From: Kushneria phosphatilytica | Lineage (GTDB): Bacteria > Pseudomonadota > Gammaproteobacteria > Pseudomonadales > Halomonadaceae | Length of the DNA stretch: 64,000 bases | Assembly (NCBI RefSeq): GCF_008247605.1 | Contig: NZ_CP043420.1 | Location: forward strand, 2,418,001-2,482,000 | Direction: 5' to 3' | Shown here: positions 30,375 to 40,429 of the stretch, piece after piece | How positions within the stretch are numbered: the first letter of the stretch is position 1 | Layout: every line of letters starts with the position of its first letter | The notes under the pieces: model-generated | The model's input: the letters and a program-made list of their open reading frames with translations, nothing else | Database searches by the model: none | Told to the model about the DNA's origin: nothing | Position numbers and translations under genes: made by a program

Positions 30375-32255
30375 TCAGACTTCTACCTCAGCCATGTTGC
30401 CGTAGCGTTCCAGCCAGCCGCGCCGATCGGCAGCGCGCTTCTTCGCCAGCAGCATATCCAGAATATCGAGCGTGTCGTCGCCGGTTTCCCGCGTGAGCTG
30501 TACCAGCCGACGCGTATCCGGAGCCATGGTGGTTTCGCGCAGCTGTACCGGGCTCATTTCGCCCAGCCCCTTGAAACGCTGTACACCAGGCGTCCCCCGC
30601 TTGCCTTCGAGTCGCTTGAGAATTGCCGCCTTTTCACTCTCGTCGAGGGCGTAATACACCTCCTTGCCGAGATCGATGCGATACAACGGCGGCATCGCGA
30701 CGAACACGTGGCCGGCATCAACCAGCGAAGGGAAGTGTCGAACGAACAGCGCACACAGCAGCGTGGCGATATGCAAGCCGTCGGAATCGGCATCAGCAAG
30801 AATACAGACCCGGTTGTAGCGCAGCTTCTCGAGATTGTCGCTGCCCGGGTCCATACCCAGCGCCACGGCAATATCATGAACTTCCTGTGAGGCCAGTACT
30901 TCCTGAGGGTCAACTTCCCAGGTATTGAGAATCTTGCCACGCAGCGGCAGGATCGCCTGAGTCTCGCGGTTGCGCGCCTGTTTGGCACTGCCACCGGCGC
31001 TGTCCCCCTCCACCAGGAAAAGTTCGCTGACCGCCGGGTCCTGACTGGAACAATCCGCCAGCTTGCCTGGCAGCGCCGGTCCCTGGGTGACCTTCTTGCG
31101 CGCCACCTTCTTTGAGGAGCGCTGACGGCGCTGCGCGGCGCTGATCACCAGTTCAGCCAGTTGCTCAGCCTGATCGGTATGCTCGTTGAGCCAGAGCGAG
31201 AAGGCATCCTTGACCACCGCCGATACAAAGCCGGCCACGGCGCGCGACGACAATCGCTCCTTGGTTTGTCCGGCGAACTGGGGTTCGAACATGCGCACTG
31301 ATAGCACGAATGAAACCCGCTCCCAGAGATCATCGCCGGTCAGCTTGACGTTCTTCGGCAACAGGTTGCGGTAGTCACAGAACTCGCGCAGCGCTTCCAG
31401 CAAACCGCTGCGCAGGCCGTTGACATGGGTGCCACCAAGTGGCGTGGGGATCAGGTTGACATAGGATTCAACCAGCGCATCGCCGCCTTCGGGCAGCCAC
31501 TGGATGGCCCAGTCCACGCCATGTTCTTCATCCTCGAAGCGCCCGACAAAGGGAGTTGCCGGTAGCGGCTCAAAGCCATCGGTTGCCTGGGCAAGATAGT
31601 CCCGGAGACCATCCTCGTACTGCCAGCGGGTTTCGCTGCCGTCGCTTTCGATCAGCACCATTTCCAGACCGGGGCACAGCACGGCCTTGGCCCGCAGCAG
31701 ATGACGCAGTCGCGAGACCGATACACCCGGAGTATCGAAATAGCTGTTTTCAGGCCAGAAGCGCACCAGAGTACCGGTCATCTTCTTCGGACAACTATCG
31801 ATAACCGACAGGTCCTCGACCTTCTCCCCCCGGGCAAAAGCCATGGCATGACGTTCACCGCCCTTGCACACTTCGACCTCAAGCCGCTCGGAGAGCGCAT
31901 TGACGACCGAGACGCCGACGCCGTGCAGGCCACCGGAGAAACGATAGTTCTCCTGTGAGAACTTGCCGCCGGCATGCAGCCGGGTCATGATCAGCTCGAC
32001 CCCCGATACGCCATGCTCGGGATGGTGATCGATCGGCATGCCGCGACCGTCATCGGTCACCTCGATACCGCCATCATCCCGCAGACGCACGACAATACGA
32101 TGAGCGTGACCGGCCAGGGCCTCATCGACGCTGTTATCGACCACCTCCTGAACGAGATGGTTGGGACGCGAGGTGTCGGTGTACATGCCGGGACGCTTGC
32201 GCACCGGCTCCAGGCCGGAGAGCACCTCGATGGAACTGGCGCTGTATTGGCTCAT
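30375..32255 (-). CDS. parE: DNA topoisomerase IV subunit B
   Basis: ParE supplies the ATPase and TOPRIM parts of topoisomerase IV. The 626-residue protein has the GHKL motifs [19 protein letters not shown] and [16 protein letters not shown], and the [22 protein letters not shown] with the later DADSDG metal site. Within the quinolone-determining region the residue equivalent to E. coli ParE Asp420 is Asn ([11 protein letters not shown]); this may simply be the lineage's normal residue. It is followed 2 nt later by parC. Confidence 0.95.
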   Translation of the reverse strand: MSQYSASSIEVLSGLEPVRKRPGMYTDTSRPNHLVQEVVDNSVDEALAGHAHRIVVRLRDDGGIEVTDDGRGMPIDHHPEHGVSGVELIMTRLHAGGKFSQENYRFSGGLHGVGVSVVNALSERLEVEVCKGGERHAMAFARGEKVEDLSVIDSCPKKMTGTLVRFWPENSYFDTPGVSVSRLRHLLRAKAVLCPGLEMVLIESDGSETRWQYEDGLRDYLAQATDGFEPLPATPFVGRFEDEEHGVDWAIQWLPEGGDALVESYVNLIPTPLGGTHVNGLRSGLLEALREFCDYRNLLPKNVKLTGDDLWERVSFVLSVRMFEPQFAGQTKERLSSRAVAGFVSAVVKDAFSLWLNEHTDQAEQLAELVISAAQRRQRSSKKVARKKVTQGPALPGKLADCSSQDPAVSELFLVEGDSAGGSAKQARNRETQAILPLRGKILNTWEVDPQEVLASQEVHDIAVALGMDPGSDNLEKLRYNRVCILADADSDGLHIATLLCALFVRHFPSLVDAGHVFVAMPPLYRIDLGKEVYYALDESEKAAILKRLEGKRGTPGVQRFKGLGEMSPVQLRETTMAPDTRRLVQLTRETGDDTLDILDMLLAKKRAADRRGWLERYGNMAEVEV

Positions 32256-32317
32256 ACCACCTGTTATATCCGTCAGAGAGTAGGAACGGCCGGGATTTGC
32301 CGGCCCCGGCCGGGGCG

Positions 32318-32983
32318 CTAACCGCGCGGCTGATCGTCGGGCAATTCCGGCGGCTCGGCCTGCAGTCCGCGGCGCACCGACGCCGGTAGTGTCAAACCAC
32401 CATGGGCCAGCACTTCCGGTAGAAATGCGGGATAACGACTCAGCCCGTGATCGTCGTCTTCGCTGAGCAGAAAGCGGCTACCCTCGAAGGCGCTCATGGC
32501 CTCACGGTAATCGAGCACTTCATCCGCGGTACCCAGCAACACCAGGCTGGGCGCAGGCGAAGCGAATACCGTTTCAAGTGCTCGTGCCTGCTGCTCGTGC
32601 GAGGCATCGATCAGAAATGTTTCGCCGGTCCAGGTATTTTCAAAGGACTCACCCTGATAAGCCATGGCAATCCTCGAGGGATGGATGGCCGGATTGATGA
32701 CGGCGATGGCGGCTACTGGCTCATGGCGTGCCAGGCACGCAGCCAGAAAGCCCCCCATCGAGCTGCCAATAACCAGGGTACGGCCTCTCAGCGAACGCAA
32801 CGCATCAAGCGCCGCATCGAAGGCCTCCTGCGGGCGATGCGATAGCCAGGGCGCATAAAATCGAACTTGCGGCTCGGCCCATGCACAGACCCGGCGAGTC
32901 ATTTCTGCCTTGACCGAAGTCGGGTGGCTATTGAAGCCGTGCAGGTAAAGCACATTGTCGACCGGGCGGACTTGATCACTCAT
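32318..32983 (-). CDS. yqiA: YqiA-type esterase
   Basis: A 221-residue alpha/beta-hydrolase of the UPF0227/YqiA family, with LYLHGFNSHPTSVKA at the N-terminus, nucleophile elbow IGSSMGGFLA and a late DDHGLSRY carrying the catalytic His. E. coli YqiA hydrolyses short acyl esters; its physiological substrate is unknown. The ATG at 32983 is chosen over 33067 because homologues start a few residues before LYLHGF. It precedes parE, as in E. coli, and a LexA-like box lies about 20 nt upstream. Confidence 0.87.
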   Translation of the reverse strand: MSDQVRPVDNVLYLHGFNSHPTSVKAEMTRRVCAWAEPQVRFYAPWLSHRPQEAFDAALDALRSLRGRTLVIGSSMGGFLAACLARHEPVAAIAVINPAIHPSRIAMAYQGESFENTWTGETFLIDASHEQQARALETVFASPAPSLVLLGTADEVLDYREAMSAFEGSRFLLSEDDDHGLSRYPAFLPEVLAHGGLTLPASVRRGLQAEPPELPDDQPRG

Positions 32984-33004
32984 GACGCCAGCATAACTCA
33001 AAAA

Positions 33005-33020
33005 CTGTATATATAACCAG
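33005..33020. promoter_or_regulatory. LexA-like box upstream of yqiA-parE-parC-serB
   Basis: CTGTATATATAACCAG keeps the CTG-N10-CAG frame and differs from the E. coli consensus CTGTATATATATACAG at only two or three inner positions. It ends 21 nt upstream of the yqiA ATG, between pgi and yqiA. Function as an SOS operator is inferred. Confidence 0.6.
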
Positions 33021-33079
33021 CATCCTGTTAATGGGGTTCGGCCTGCCAGCCGAACCCCGGGCAACACGCCATGATGCGA

Positions 33080-34726
33080 TCATGCGTTATGGCTACCGGC
33101 CCAGACGGCCTCGATCAGAGCACGACTGGAGTCATCAAGCCGGTCAGCGCCACTGCCGCTTTTGAGGATGCCATCGGTTTCATTGGCAATCTGCTTGCCC
33201 AGTTCAACGCCCCACTGATCGAAGGAATCGATATCCCAGATAGTGCCCTGAACGAAGACCTTGTGCTCATAGAGCGCCACCAGGGCCCCGAGCGATTCCG
33301 GCGTCAGCTGCTGGAGCAGCAGCGTGGTCGAAGGCTGGTTGCCGGCATAACGCTTCCACGGCGGCCGCTCCTCACCTTCCGGCAAAGCATCATCACCCAG
33401 CATCAGCACGCGTGACTGGGCAAAACAGTTGGCCAACGCCAGACGGTGCTGATACTTGAGGTCCGCCCGCAGGGTATCGTCTTCAACATTGCTGTAGCGA
33501 TCGATCGGTGCGATGAAGTCACAGGCCACAGCCCGAGTACCCTGATGAAGCAGCTGATAAAAGGCATGCTGCCCATTGGGGCCGATTTCCCCCCAGATGA
33601 TCGGGCAGGTGGCGTAATCGACCTGCTCACCCTCATTGGTAGTCGACTTGCCATTGGACTCCATTTCGAGCTGCTGCAGGTACCCCGGCAAATGGCCGAG
33701 ACGGCCGTCATAGGGCAGCACGGCCAGCGAAGGAATATCGAGGAAGTTGGTATTCCAGATGCCCACCATGGCAAACAGCACCGGCAGGTTCTGCTCCAGC
33801 GGCGTATTGCGGAAGTGCTCATCCATCTGATGGGCACCGTCCAGCATGCGCCGGAAGTTATCCATGCCGACTTTCAGGGCGATCCCCAGACCGATACCGC
33901 TCCAGAAGGAGTAGCGCCCACCGACCCAGTCCCAGAACAGCAACTGGTGTTCACGATCAAAGCCCCACTCGTCCATTTTTTCGGACTTGGTAGAAACACC
34001 GATGAAGTGCTGGCGTTTGATGGAAGCTTCGCTCTCACCCAGTCCCTCTTTCAGCCAGTCCAGCGCGGTGGCGGCATTGGCAGCGGTGTCGATGGTACCG
34101 AAGGACTTCGAAGAGTAGATGAACAGCGTGGTCTCCGGATTCAGCTGCGGCAGGATATCGGCCAGCTGGGAGCCATCAATGGTCGAGGCAAAATGCAGTT
34201 CGACCTGGTGGACATCGGTCGGCGCGAACTCTTCGAGTGCCGTCGAGACCATCAGCGGGCCGAGATCCGATCCACCCACACCGAGGTTGACCACATCGGT
34301 GATTGGCCGGCCACTGGTGCCACGCCACTGCCCGGCGTGCAGCTTGTTTACCATGCGCTCCATGGCATCGAGGCTGTCATGCACTGCTGCCACGACATCG
34401 GTTTCGTTGACATGCAGCCGTGCATCGCGGGGCATGCGCAAAGCACTGTGCAACGCCGGACGATCCTCGGTGCGGTTAACATGCTTGCCTTCCAGCAGGC
34501 GCGGAATAGCCTGCTCAACGCCGGCTTCGCGAGCCAGGTCCAGCAGCAGCTCCATGGTCTCGCCGCGAACGCGCTGCTTGGACAGATCCATGCGCAGACC
34601 TGCCGCTTCATGCGTCAGTGCGCTGGCGCGCCCACCCTCACTGAACAGGGAACTCAGGTGAACATCGCGCATACTGTCGCGATGCTTTTCGAGTGCCTGC
34701 CAGGCGCGGTTTTGACGAATCGACAT
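33080..34726 (-). CDS. pgi: Glucose-6-phosphate isomerase
   Basis: Pgi interconverts glucose-6-phosphate and fructose-6-phosphate. The 548-residue protein, the usual bacterial length, has NLGVGGSDLGPLM, the signature FIYSSKSFGTIDT, GGRYSFWSGIGL and a C-terminal SFDQWGVELGK carrying the catalytic Lys. The ATG at 34726 has GGAGGAG 6 nt upstream and is preferred over an ATG at 34825. It is divergent from cmoA. Confidence 0.95.
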   Translation of the reverse strand: MSIRQNRAWQALEKHRDSMRDVHLSSLFSEGGRASALTHEAAGLRMDLSKQRVRGETMELLLDLAREAGVEQAIPRLLEGKHVNRTEDRPALHSALRMPRDARLHVNETDVVAAVHDSLDAMERMVNKLHAGQWRGTSGRPITDVVNLGVGGSDLGPLMVSTALEEFAPTDVHQVELHFASTIDGSQLADILPQLNPETTLFIYSSKSFGTIDTAANAATALDWLKEGLGESEASIKRQHFIGVSTKSEKMDEWGFDREHQLLFWDWVGGRYSFWSGIGLGIALKVGMDNFRRMLDGAHQMDEHFRNTPLEQNLPVLFAMVGIWNTNFLDIPSLAVLPYDGRLGHLPGYLQQLEMESNGKSTTNEGEQVDYATCPIIWGEIGPNGQHAFYQLLHQGTRAVACDFIAPIDRYSNVEDDTLRADLKYQHRLALANCFAQSRVLMLGDDALPEGEERPPWKRYAGNQPSTTLLLQQLTPESLGALVALYEHKVFVQGTIWDIDSFDQWGVELGKQIANETDGILKSGSGADRLDDSSRALIEAVWAGSHNA

Positions 34727-34862
34727 CCGAACTCCTCCTCGAACACGTGCAGCTGAAATGATCAAAGCGTAGAATGGCTGCGTCCTGCTGTCCCGCCGGG
34801 CGAGCATCGCGACAGCACCCCGCACCCATGCCTTTCCGAGTTGACTCGATGGCCAGAGCCCG

Positions 34863-35603
34863 ATGACTGACGCATCTTACCGTGACGCACTCTTTACAAC
34901 ACCCCTGGACCGAGTTGCCAGCTTCTCCTTCGATGAACAGGTGGTGCGCTGTTTTCCTGACATGATTCGCCGTTCGGTTCCCGGCTATGGTCAGATCATC
35001 GGCATGCTGGGCGTCATTGCGGCCCGCCATCTGCGTCGAGGCGCCCATGTCTACGATCTCGGCTGCTCGCTGGGCGCGTCCACACTGGCACTCTGCCAGC
35101 AGTTGCCTGCCGATGCATTTACCCTTGATGCCGTCGATCTCTCGCCCGCCATGGTCGAACGGGCGCGTGAAGTGCTCACAGAGCACTGTCCCGGCTACAC
35201 CGTCAATGTGCATGAAGGCGATATCCGTCACTTCCCGTTGCGTTCTGCAGGGCTGATCATGGTCAATTTCACCCTGCAGTTTCTCGATCCCGAAGATCGT
35301 GAAGCGGTCATCGACCGGCTCTACCGGACACTTGAGCCCGGGGGCATGCTGATTCTGGCAGAAAAGATCACTTTCGCAGATCCAACCCGTGCCGCACTGA
35401 TGATCGACTGGCATCATGATTTCAAGCGGGCCAACGGCTACAGCGAGCTGGAAATCTCGCAGAAACGCAACGCGCTGGAACATGTCATGATCCCCGACAC
35501 CCTCGAGACGCATCATGACAGGCTGGCCCGCTCCGGCTTCAACCGTCATTACACCTGGTTTCAGCATCTCAATTTCGCCGCCATGGTGGCTTTTCGCGAC
35601 TGA
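34863..35603 (+). CDS. cmoA: Carboxy-S-adenosyl-L-methionine synthase CmoA
   Basis: CmoA converts SAM and prephenate to carboxy-SAM, used by CmoB to modify wobble U34. The 246-residue protein has the family N-terminus (ALFTTPLDRVASFSFDEQVVRCFPDM), motif I VYDLGCSLGASTLAL and a C-terminal SGFNRHYTWFQHLNFA. It lies 17 nt before cmoB. CmoM, which methylates the resulting cmo5U, is encoded at 44498-45283. Confidence 0.96.
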   Translation: MTDASYRDALFTTPLDRVASFSFDEQVVRCFPDMIRRSVPGYGQIIGMLGVIAARHLRRGAHVYDLGCSLGASTLALCQQLPADAFTLDAVDLSPAMVERAREVLTEHCPGYTVNVHEGDIRHFPLRSAGLIMVNFTLQFLDPEDREAVIDRLYRTLEPGGMLILAEKITFADPTRAALMIDWHHDFKRANGYSELEISQKRNALEHVMIPDTLETHHDRLARSGFNRHYTWFQHLNFAAMVAFRD

Positions 35604-35620
35604 CTCGAATCTGCCCAGCA

Positions 35621-36604
35621 ATGTCGACCCGAAACTATCAGCAGGCACTCTACCATGCTTTTGTCGATGCCGGCCTGACCACCTGGCTGTCACGACTGCC
35701 TGATCAGCTCGCCCGTGGGCTCGATCGTCAGCGCTTCGGCGATCTGCCGCAGTGGGAAAAGGCGGTACACAAACTGCCAACACCCGGCGGAGAATGCCAC
35801 GTCGAGCTTAACGCCGATACCGTGGCCATCGATGCCGGCATGAGCGACGCCGATCGACGCCGCAGCCGCAGCCTGCTCGCCTTGCTCGCCCCATGGCGCA
35901 AGGGGCCGTACCGCATCGATGACATCGACATCGATACCGAATGGCGATCCGACTGGAAGTGGCAGCGCGTGGCCCCGCACCTGAGCCCGCTGAAGGGTCG
36001 ACGCATTCTCGATGTTGGTGGGGGCAACGGCTATCACGGCTGGCGCATGGCGGGCGCCGGCGCCGGGCTGGTGATCGTGGTCGACCCCTCGCCGCGCTTT
36101 TACTGGCAGTTTCTTGCCATGCGCCACTTCATCGGCAGCGCACCGCCGGTTCACTTCGTGCCGGTCGGACTGGAAGATGTCCCTCCTGAGCTCGAATACT
36201 TCGATACAGTCTTCTCGATGGGGGTGCTCTACCATCGTCGCTCACCCATCGATCACCTGCTGGCACTGCGCGATACCCTGCGTCCGGGCGGCGAGCTGGT
36301 ACTGGAGACACTGGTGGTGGAAGGCGATGAACATACGCTGCTGATGCCCGGCGATCGCTATGCACGCATGCCCAATGTGTGGTTCCTCCCCTCCTCTGCG
36401 GCATTGAGCCACTGGTGCCGACGTTGCGGCTTCGAGGACGTTAAAGTGGTCGATGAAGCCCCTACTACCCTGGATGAGCAGCGCGCCACCGAGTGGATGA
36501 CCTTTCAGTCACTGCGCGACTTCCTCGATCCCGATGATCCCACACGTACCGTGGAAGGGTATCCGGCCCCTCGCCGAGCCGTGCTGATCGCTCGACGGCG
36601 CTGA
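35621..36604 (+). CDS. cmoB: tRNA U34 carboxymethyltransferase CmoB
   Basis: CmoB transfers the carboxymethyl group from carboxy-SAM to 5-hydroxyuridine-34, giving cmo5U in tRNAs that read four-fold codon boxes. The 327-residue protein has an N-terminal helical domain, IDTEWRSDWKWQRV, the methyltransferase motif ILDVGGGNGYHGWRM, and SMGVLYHRRSPIDHL. Length matches the E. coli enzyme (323). Translated right after cmoA. Confidence 0.96.
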   Translation: MSTRNYQQALYHAFVDAGLTTWLSRLPDQLARGLDRQRFGDLPQWEKAVHKLPTPGGECHVELNADTVAIDAGMSDADRRRSRSLLALLAPWRKGPYRIDDIDIDTEWRSDWKWQRVAPHLSPLKGRRILDVGGGNGYHGWRMAGAGAGLVIVVDPSPRFYWQFLAMRHFIGSAPPVHFVPVGLEDVPPELEYFDTVFSMGVLYHRRSPIDHLLALRDTLRPGGELVLETLVVEGDEHTLLMPGDRYARMPNVWFLPSSAALSHWCRRCGFEDVKVVDEAPTTLDEQRATEWMTFQSLRDFLDPDDPTRTVEGYPAPRRAVLIARRR

Positions 36605-36670
36605 CGTCACTCAAAAGGCTCTCCTGCACAGCTCAGCAGTATCGCGAGGCTTGTTGATGGCGCCATAATC

Positions 36671-36689
36671 GATAATAATTATCATTCAT
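36671..36689. promoter_or_regulatory. Fur box upstream of the HemS-like gene
   Basis: gataataattatcattcat matches 14 of 19 positions of the consensus GATAATGATAATCATTATC, with a perfect left half. It lies 49 nt before the ATG of the HemS-like gene, so iron-Fur repression is likely. Confidence 0.75.
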
Positions 36690-36737
36690 TAAATTTCGAT
36701 ACCGGCCAACACCACACGCCTGTGCGGGAGCCCTGCC

Positions 36738-37715
36738 ATGACGCTATCCGCCGTACTGTTCGAAGCCTTTGAGGAAGCACGCCTGCGCGCCCCGCAGCTG
36801 GACAGCCAACAGCTGGCCGAACTGCTGGGCATCAGCGAAGGAGAACTACAGGCTGCCAGACTGGGCCACGGAGTTCGGTCGCTGTGCCTGACCGCCTGCG
36901 ATCTGGCAATGATGCTGCCACGACTGGGACCGCTTGAAATCGTAACCGAGGCCCATCACGCCTCCCTGAGCAGCCGCATCGAACACTGCCGAATCGATGT
37001 AGGGGCACGCCACGCCCATCTTGCCCAGGGCAATACGCTAGCCATTGAAATGCTGCTGCCCGGCTGGTACTGGGCCTGCCTCTCTCATGAGCGCCGCCCC
37101 GGGGAAGAAGACACCGCCCCCTGCGTACAGATTTTCAACCGTTTCGGACAGGCCATTCACAGGCTGTATGCCCTGCAACCGGCGCATCCGGCCTGGCGCG
37201 CCCTGCGTTTTTATACTTCGCGGATCACACCAGGATTTACCCGCTGTATCGACTTATTCCACCAGGCCACCCCGCCATCGCAGTCATCGCTGATCGAGCA
37301 GTGGCAGCACCTGCGCAACGAACTGGATCTGCGCCAGCTACTGCGCCGCCACCGTTTGCGTCGTATCGATGCCAACCGCGCGGTAGCCGGGCACTTCAGC
37401 CAGCGCATCAATACCAACCGTTTCATCATGGCCATGGCGAGCACCTGCCATGACAGCCGGCTGACACGTCTTCGCATGTGCCACACCGGGTTACTGCATC
37501 AGCACTGCGATCGGTTTACCTTCCTGAGTCCGGGGGCAAACCAGTGGCTGCAGCTTGAAGGCAGTACGCTGAGCCTGAGCCTCGATACGCTGGCACTGGC
37601 CGAAGCCTGGGAGGTCATCCGCCCCGGGGCTTCAGGCTCACAAACCGTACTGGAAGCCTTCGATCAACAAGGCCATCTGATGGTTGCGCTGGAAGCAGCT
37701 CAGCCTGTGGCGTAG
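36738..37715 (+). CDS. HemS/ChuS-like heme-degrading or heme-trafficking protein
   Basis: A 325-residue cytosolic protein with the two-repeat layout of HemS/ChuS/HmuS. Repeat 1 shows LAELLGISEGELQAARLG, VQIFNRFGQAIHRLYAL; repeat 2 shows LLRRHRLRRIDANRAV and LAEAWEVIRPGASGSQTVLEAFDQQG, all matching the family pattern. These proteins accept heme from the ABC importer and break it down or pass it to heme oxygenase. The stretch that normally holds the heme-ligating His in a TDVHxFF-like motif reads LRNELDLRQLL here and has no His, so activity is uncertain. An orphan: no heme receptor or ABC genes are close. A Fur box lies upstream and a strong hairpin follows. Confidence 0.75.
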   Translation: MTLSAVLFEAFEEARLRAPQLDSQQLAELLGISEGELQAARLGHGVRSLCLTACDLAMMLPRLGPLEIVTEAHHASLSSRIEHCRIDVGARHAHLAQGNTLAIEMLLPGWYWACLSHERRPGEEDTAPCVQIFNRFGQAIHRLYALQPAHPAWRALRFYTSRITPGFTRCIDLFHQATPPSQSSLIEQWQHLRNELDLRQLLRRHRLRRIDANRAVAGHFSQRINTNRFIMAMASTCHDSRLTRLRMCHTGLLHQHCDRFTFLSPGANQWLQLEGSTLSLSLDTLALAEAWEVIRPGASGSQTVLEAFDQQGHLMVALEAAQPVA

Positions 37716-37732
37716 CCCTTCGCACCTGCGCA

Positions 37733-37769
37733 AACGCCCCCGCCCCTCGGCTGAGGGGGCGGGGGCGTT
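37733..37769. terminator. Bidirectional terminator between hemS-like gene and cysN
   Basis: A very GC-rich inverted repeat (aacgcccccgcccctc pairing with gagggggcgggggcgtt, one bulged G) with a 4-nt loop sits between the two convergent stop codons and is followed by attgttt on the plus strand. The minus strand end has a short T-run (tttg). Confidence 0.85.
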
Positions 37770-37809
37770 ATTGTTTGAGCGAAGCGAAACACCCGCTTGA
37801 TGCAGGATA

Positions 37810-39246
37810 TCAGCGCTGCCCAAACAGCTCCTTCACATCCCGGGCTTCCCAGTGCGGGAAGTGGCGACGAATGAGGGCATTGAGCTCGATTTCGAAGGCC
37901 TCCCAGTCCACCGTGGTACTGCCACCGCTTTCACTCAGTGCCTCACGCACCATGCCAGCGCCCACGGTCAGGTTGGTCAGACGATCGATGATGATGAAGC
38001 TGCCGGTCCCCGGACTGACATCGTAGGCATCCACCGGCACTGCCTGGGTCAGCTCGACCCGACAGCGTCCGATCTCGTTGAGCCCCAGCTCGCCGGCATC
38101 GTGATGGGTCAGTGTATTGACGTCGATGCCGTAGTCGATATCGCTGATCTGTCCGCTCGCGTCACGGGTGGCCAGCTTGAAGTCGTAGCCACGACCGGGC
38201 ACCAGCGCCCGTTCGTGCATCCAGACGATATCCGCGGTAAAGCTGTTCGACAGCGGCAGCTCGGCATCACCGCCCACCAGCCAGTCACCGCGAGAGACAT
38301 CCACCTCATCGGCGAGTGTCACGGTGATTGCCTGGCCGGGGTACGCCTCGGCCAGATCGCCATCGAAGGTGACGATCCGTTCGACCGTCGATGTCTTGCC
38401 GGAGGGCAGTACCTTCACCCGCTGACCGGGGCGCAGAATACCGGCCTGCAGGGTGCCGGCGTAGCCGCGGAAGTCGAGATCGGGACGATTGACGTACTGC
38501 ACCGGAAAGCGCAGATCGCTGAGGTTCTGATCCTCGGTAATCTCGACGTCTTCGAGCAGCGACAGCAGCGCCGGGCCCTCGTACCAGGGCATGTTGTCAC
38601 CGCGGTTGACGACACTGTCACCTTCCAGCGCCGACATCGGCACGAAGTGAATATCCCTTGCCGAGAGGTTATCGGCAAACTCGAGATAGTCGCGCCGGAT
38701 CTCCTCGAAGCGCTCCTGCGAGTACTCCACCAGATCCATCTTGTTGACGGCGATCACGAAGTGCCGGATGCCCAGCAGATCACAGATGAAGCTGTGACGA
38801 CGGGTCTGCACCTGCACGCCATAGCGGGCATCGATCAGGATCACGGCCAGGCTGGCGGTCGAGGCGCCGGTTGCCATGTTGCGGGTGTACTGCTCGTGCC
38901 CCGGCGTGTCGGCGATGATGAACTTGCGCTTGTCGGTCGAAAAGAAGCGATAGGCCACATCGATGGTGATGCCCTGCTCGCGTTCGGACTGCAGGCCATC
39001 GACCAGCAGCGCCAGATCGACCCGATCGCCGGTGGTGCCACGGGTCTTCGAATCCCGCGACAGCGCTGCCAGCTGATCCTCGTAAATCATCTTCGAGTCG
39101 TGCAGCAGTCGACCGATCAGGGTCGATTTGCCGTCATCGACGCTACCGCAGGTAATGAAACGCAGCAGATCCTTGGCCTCGTGTTCCTTGAGATAGGCCT
39201 CGATATCCTCGGCGATCTTGGGAGATGAGTGTGACATGTCGGACAC
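37810..39246 (-). CDS. cysN: Sulfate adenylyltransferase subunit 1 (CysN)
   Basis: CysN is the EF-Tu-like GTPase that drives CysD-catalysed synthesis of APS from sulfate and ATP. The 478-residue protein has G1 GSVDDGKST (about 34-42), [12 protein letters not shown] (G3) and NKMDLV (G4), followed by two beta-barrel domains. It ends in VKELFGQR with no CysC kinase domain, unlike fused CysNC proteins, so APS kinase must be encoded elsewhere or the APS reductase route used. It follows cysD after 53 nt. Confidence 0.95.
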   Translation of the reverse strand: MSDMSHSSPKIAEDIEAYLKEHEAKDLLRFITCGSVDDGKSTLIGRLLHDSKMIYEDQLAALSRDSKTRGTTGDRVDLALLVDGLQSEREQGITIDVAYRFFSTDKRKFIIADTPGHEQYTRNMATGASTASLAVILIDARYGVQVQTRRHSFICDLLGIRHFVIAVNKMDLVEYSQERFEEIRRDYLEFADNLSARDIHFVPMSALEGDSVVNRGDNMPWYEGPALLSLLEDVEITEDQNLSDLRFPVQYVNRPDLDFRGYAGTLQAGILRPGQRVKVLPSGKTSTVERIVTFDGDLAEAYPGQAITVTLADEVDVSRGDWLVGGDAELPLSNSFTADIVWMHERALVPGRGYDFKLATRDASGQISDIDYGIDVNTLTHHDAGELGLNEIGRCRVELTQAVPVDAYDVSPGTGSFIIIDRLTNLTVGAGMVREALSESGGSTTVDWEAFEIELNALIRRHFPHWEARDVKELFGQR

Positions 39247-39299
39247 CCTGAATATGAAAAACCTGTATCGGCGCGTATCCAGTCGGATGCGGGTCGATC

Positions 39300-40211
39300 T
39301 CAGAAATACCCTTCGCGCTTCTTGCGCTCCATCGAGCCGGCCTGATCGTGATCAATGGCACGACCGGAGCGTTCCGAGGTGCGGGTCAGCAGCATCTCCT
39401 GGATGATGTCCGGCAGCGTGTCGGCCTCGGACTCTACCGCTCCGGTAAGCGGATAGCAGCCCAGGGTCCGGAAGCGTACCGACTTCATCTCGGGCTCTTC
39501 GCCCGGCTCCAGCGGCATGCGCTCGTCATCGACCATGATCAGGGTGCCATCGCGCTCGACGACCGGACGCTTTTTGGCGTAATAGAGCGGCACAATGGGA
39601 ATCGATTCGAGATAGATGTACTGCCAGATATCCAGCTCGGTCCAGTTGGAGAGCGGAAAGACGCGAATCGACTCGCCCTTGTTGACGTGACCATTGTAGA
39701 GGTGCCACAGCTCGGGGCGCTGATTACGCGGGTCCCAGCGATGATAGCGGTCACGAAAGGAGTAGACGCGCTCCTTGGCCCGCGAGGCTTCCTCGTCACG
39801 TCGTGCGCCACCGAAGGCCGCATCGAAGCGGTAGTGATCCAGCGCCTGCTTGAGCGACTGGGTCTTCATGATGTCGGTGTATTTGGCACTGCCGTGGTCG
39901 AAGGGGTTGATACCGGCCTCGCGCCCCTCCTCGTTGATGTGCTCGATCAGCTCCATGCCGGTTTCGGCCGCCATGCGGTCCCGAAACTCGATCATTTCCC
40001 GGAACTTCCAGGTGGTGTTGACGTGCATCAGCGGGAACGGCGGTATCCCCGGATAAAAGGCCTTACGGGCCAGATGCAGCATCACCGAAGAGTCCTTGCC
40101 GATGGAATAGAGCATCACCGGGTTACGGAATTCGGCAGCCACTTCCCGGATGATGTGGATCGACTCGGCTTCGAGCTGCTTCAGATGGGTCTGTCGCTCG
40201 GCGGAAAGCAT
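39300..40211 (-). CDS. cysD: Sulfate adenylyltransferase subunit 2 (CysD)
   Basis: CysD is the ATP-pyrophosphatase subunit that adenylates sulfate. The 303-residue protein (E. coli 302) has the PP-loop [39 protein letters not shown] and [17 protein letters not shown]. An open frame continues upstream to 40289, but [18 protein letters not shown] at 40211 matches family N-termini. It heads the cysDN pair. The next gene upstream, cpdA, is co-oriented 218 nt away, enough room for a promoter. Confidence 0.95.
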   Translation of the reverse strand: MLSAERQTHLKQLEAESIHIIREVAAEFRNPVMLYSIGKDSSVMLHLARKAFYPGIPPFPLMHVNTTWKFREMIEFRDRMAAETGMELIEHINEEGREAGINPFDHGSAKYTDIMKTQSLKQALDHYRFDAAFGGARRDEEASRAKERVYSFRDRYHRWDPRNQRPELWHLYNGHVNKGESIRVFPLSNWTELDIWQYIYLESIPIVPLYYAKKRPVVERDGTLIMVDDERMPLEPGEEPEMKSVRFRTLGCYPLTGAVESEADTLPDIIQEMLLTRTSERSGRAIDHDQAGSMERKKREGYF

Positions 40212-40429
40212 GCGATCGGCAACCTCTTCATGACAGGCGTGCGCAGCCCGTCGGGCGGCGCGGAAACAATAGACGGCCGCTGCAGACAAACACAGCAGTC
40301 GGCGGTCATCGGCAACGAGCGGTCCGCAGCGTACAGGACCGCGATAATGCAGCCACGTTAGCCACCCATCGTCATAACGTCAAAGAATCAACTTCTATCC
40401 AGTTAGACGATAATGGCATAAAGCGTGAA

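Noticed and set aside
28681..30405. 574-residue plus-strand open frame opposite parC
   Set aside because: Shadow frame of a GC-rich gene; parC on the minus strand matches its family over the full length.
33446..34756. 436-residue plus-strand open frame opposite pgi
   Set aside because: Shadow of pgi; low-complexity composition and no recognisable motif.
37852..39228. 458-residue plus-strand open frame opposite cysN
   Set aside because: Shadow of cysN, which is complete and unmistakable on the minus strand.
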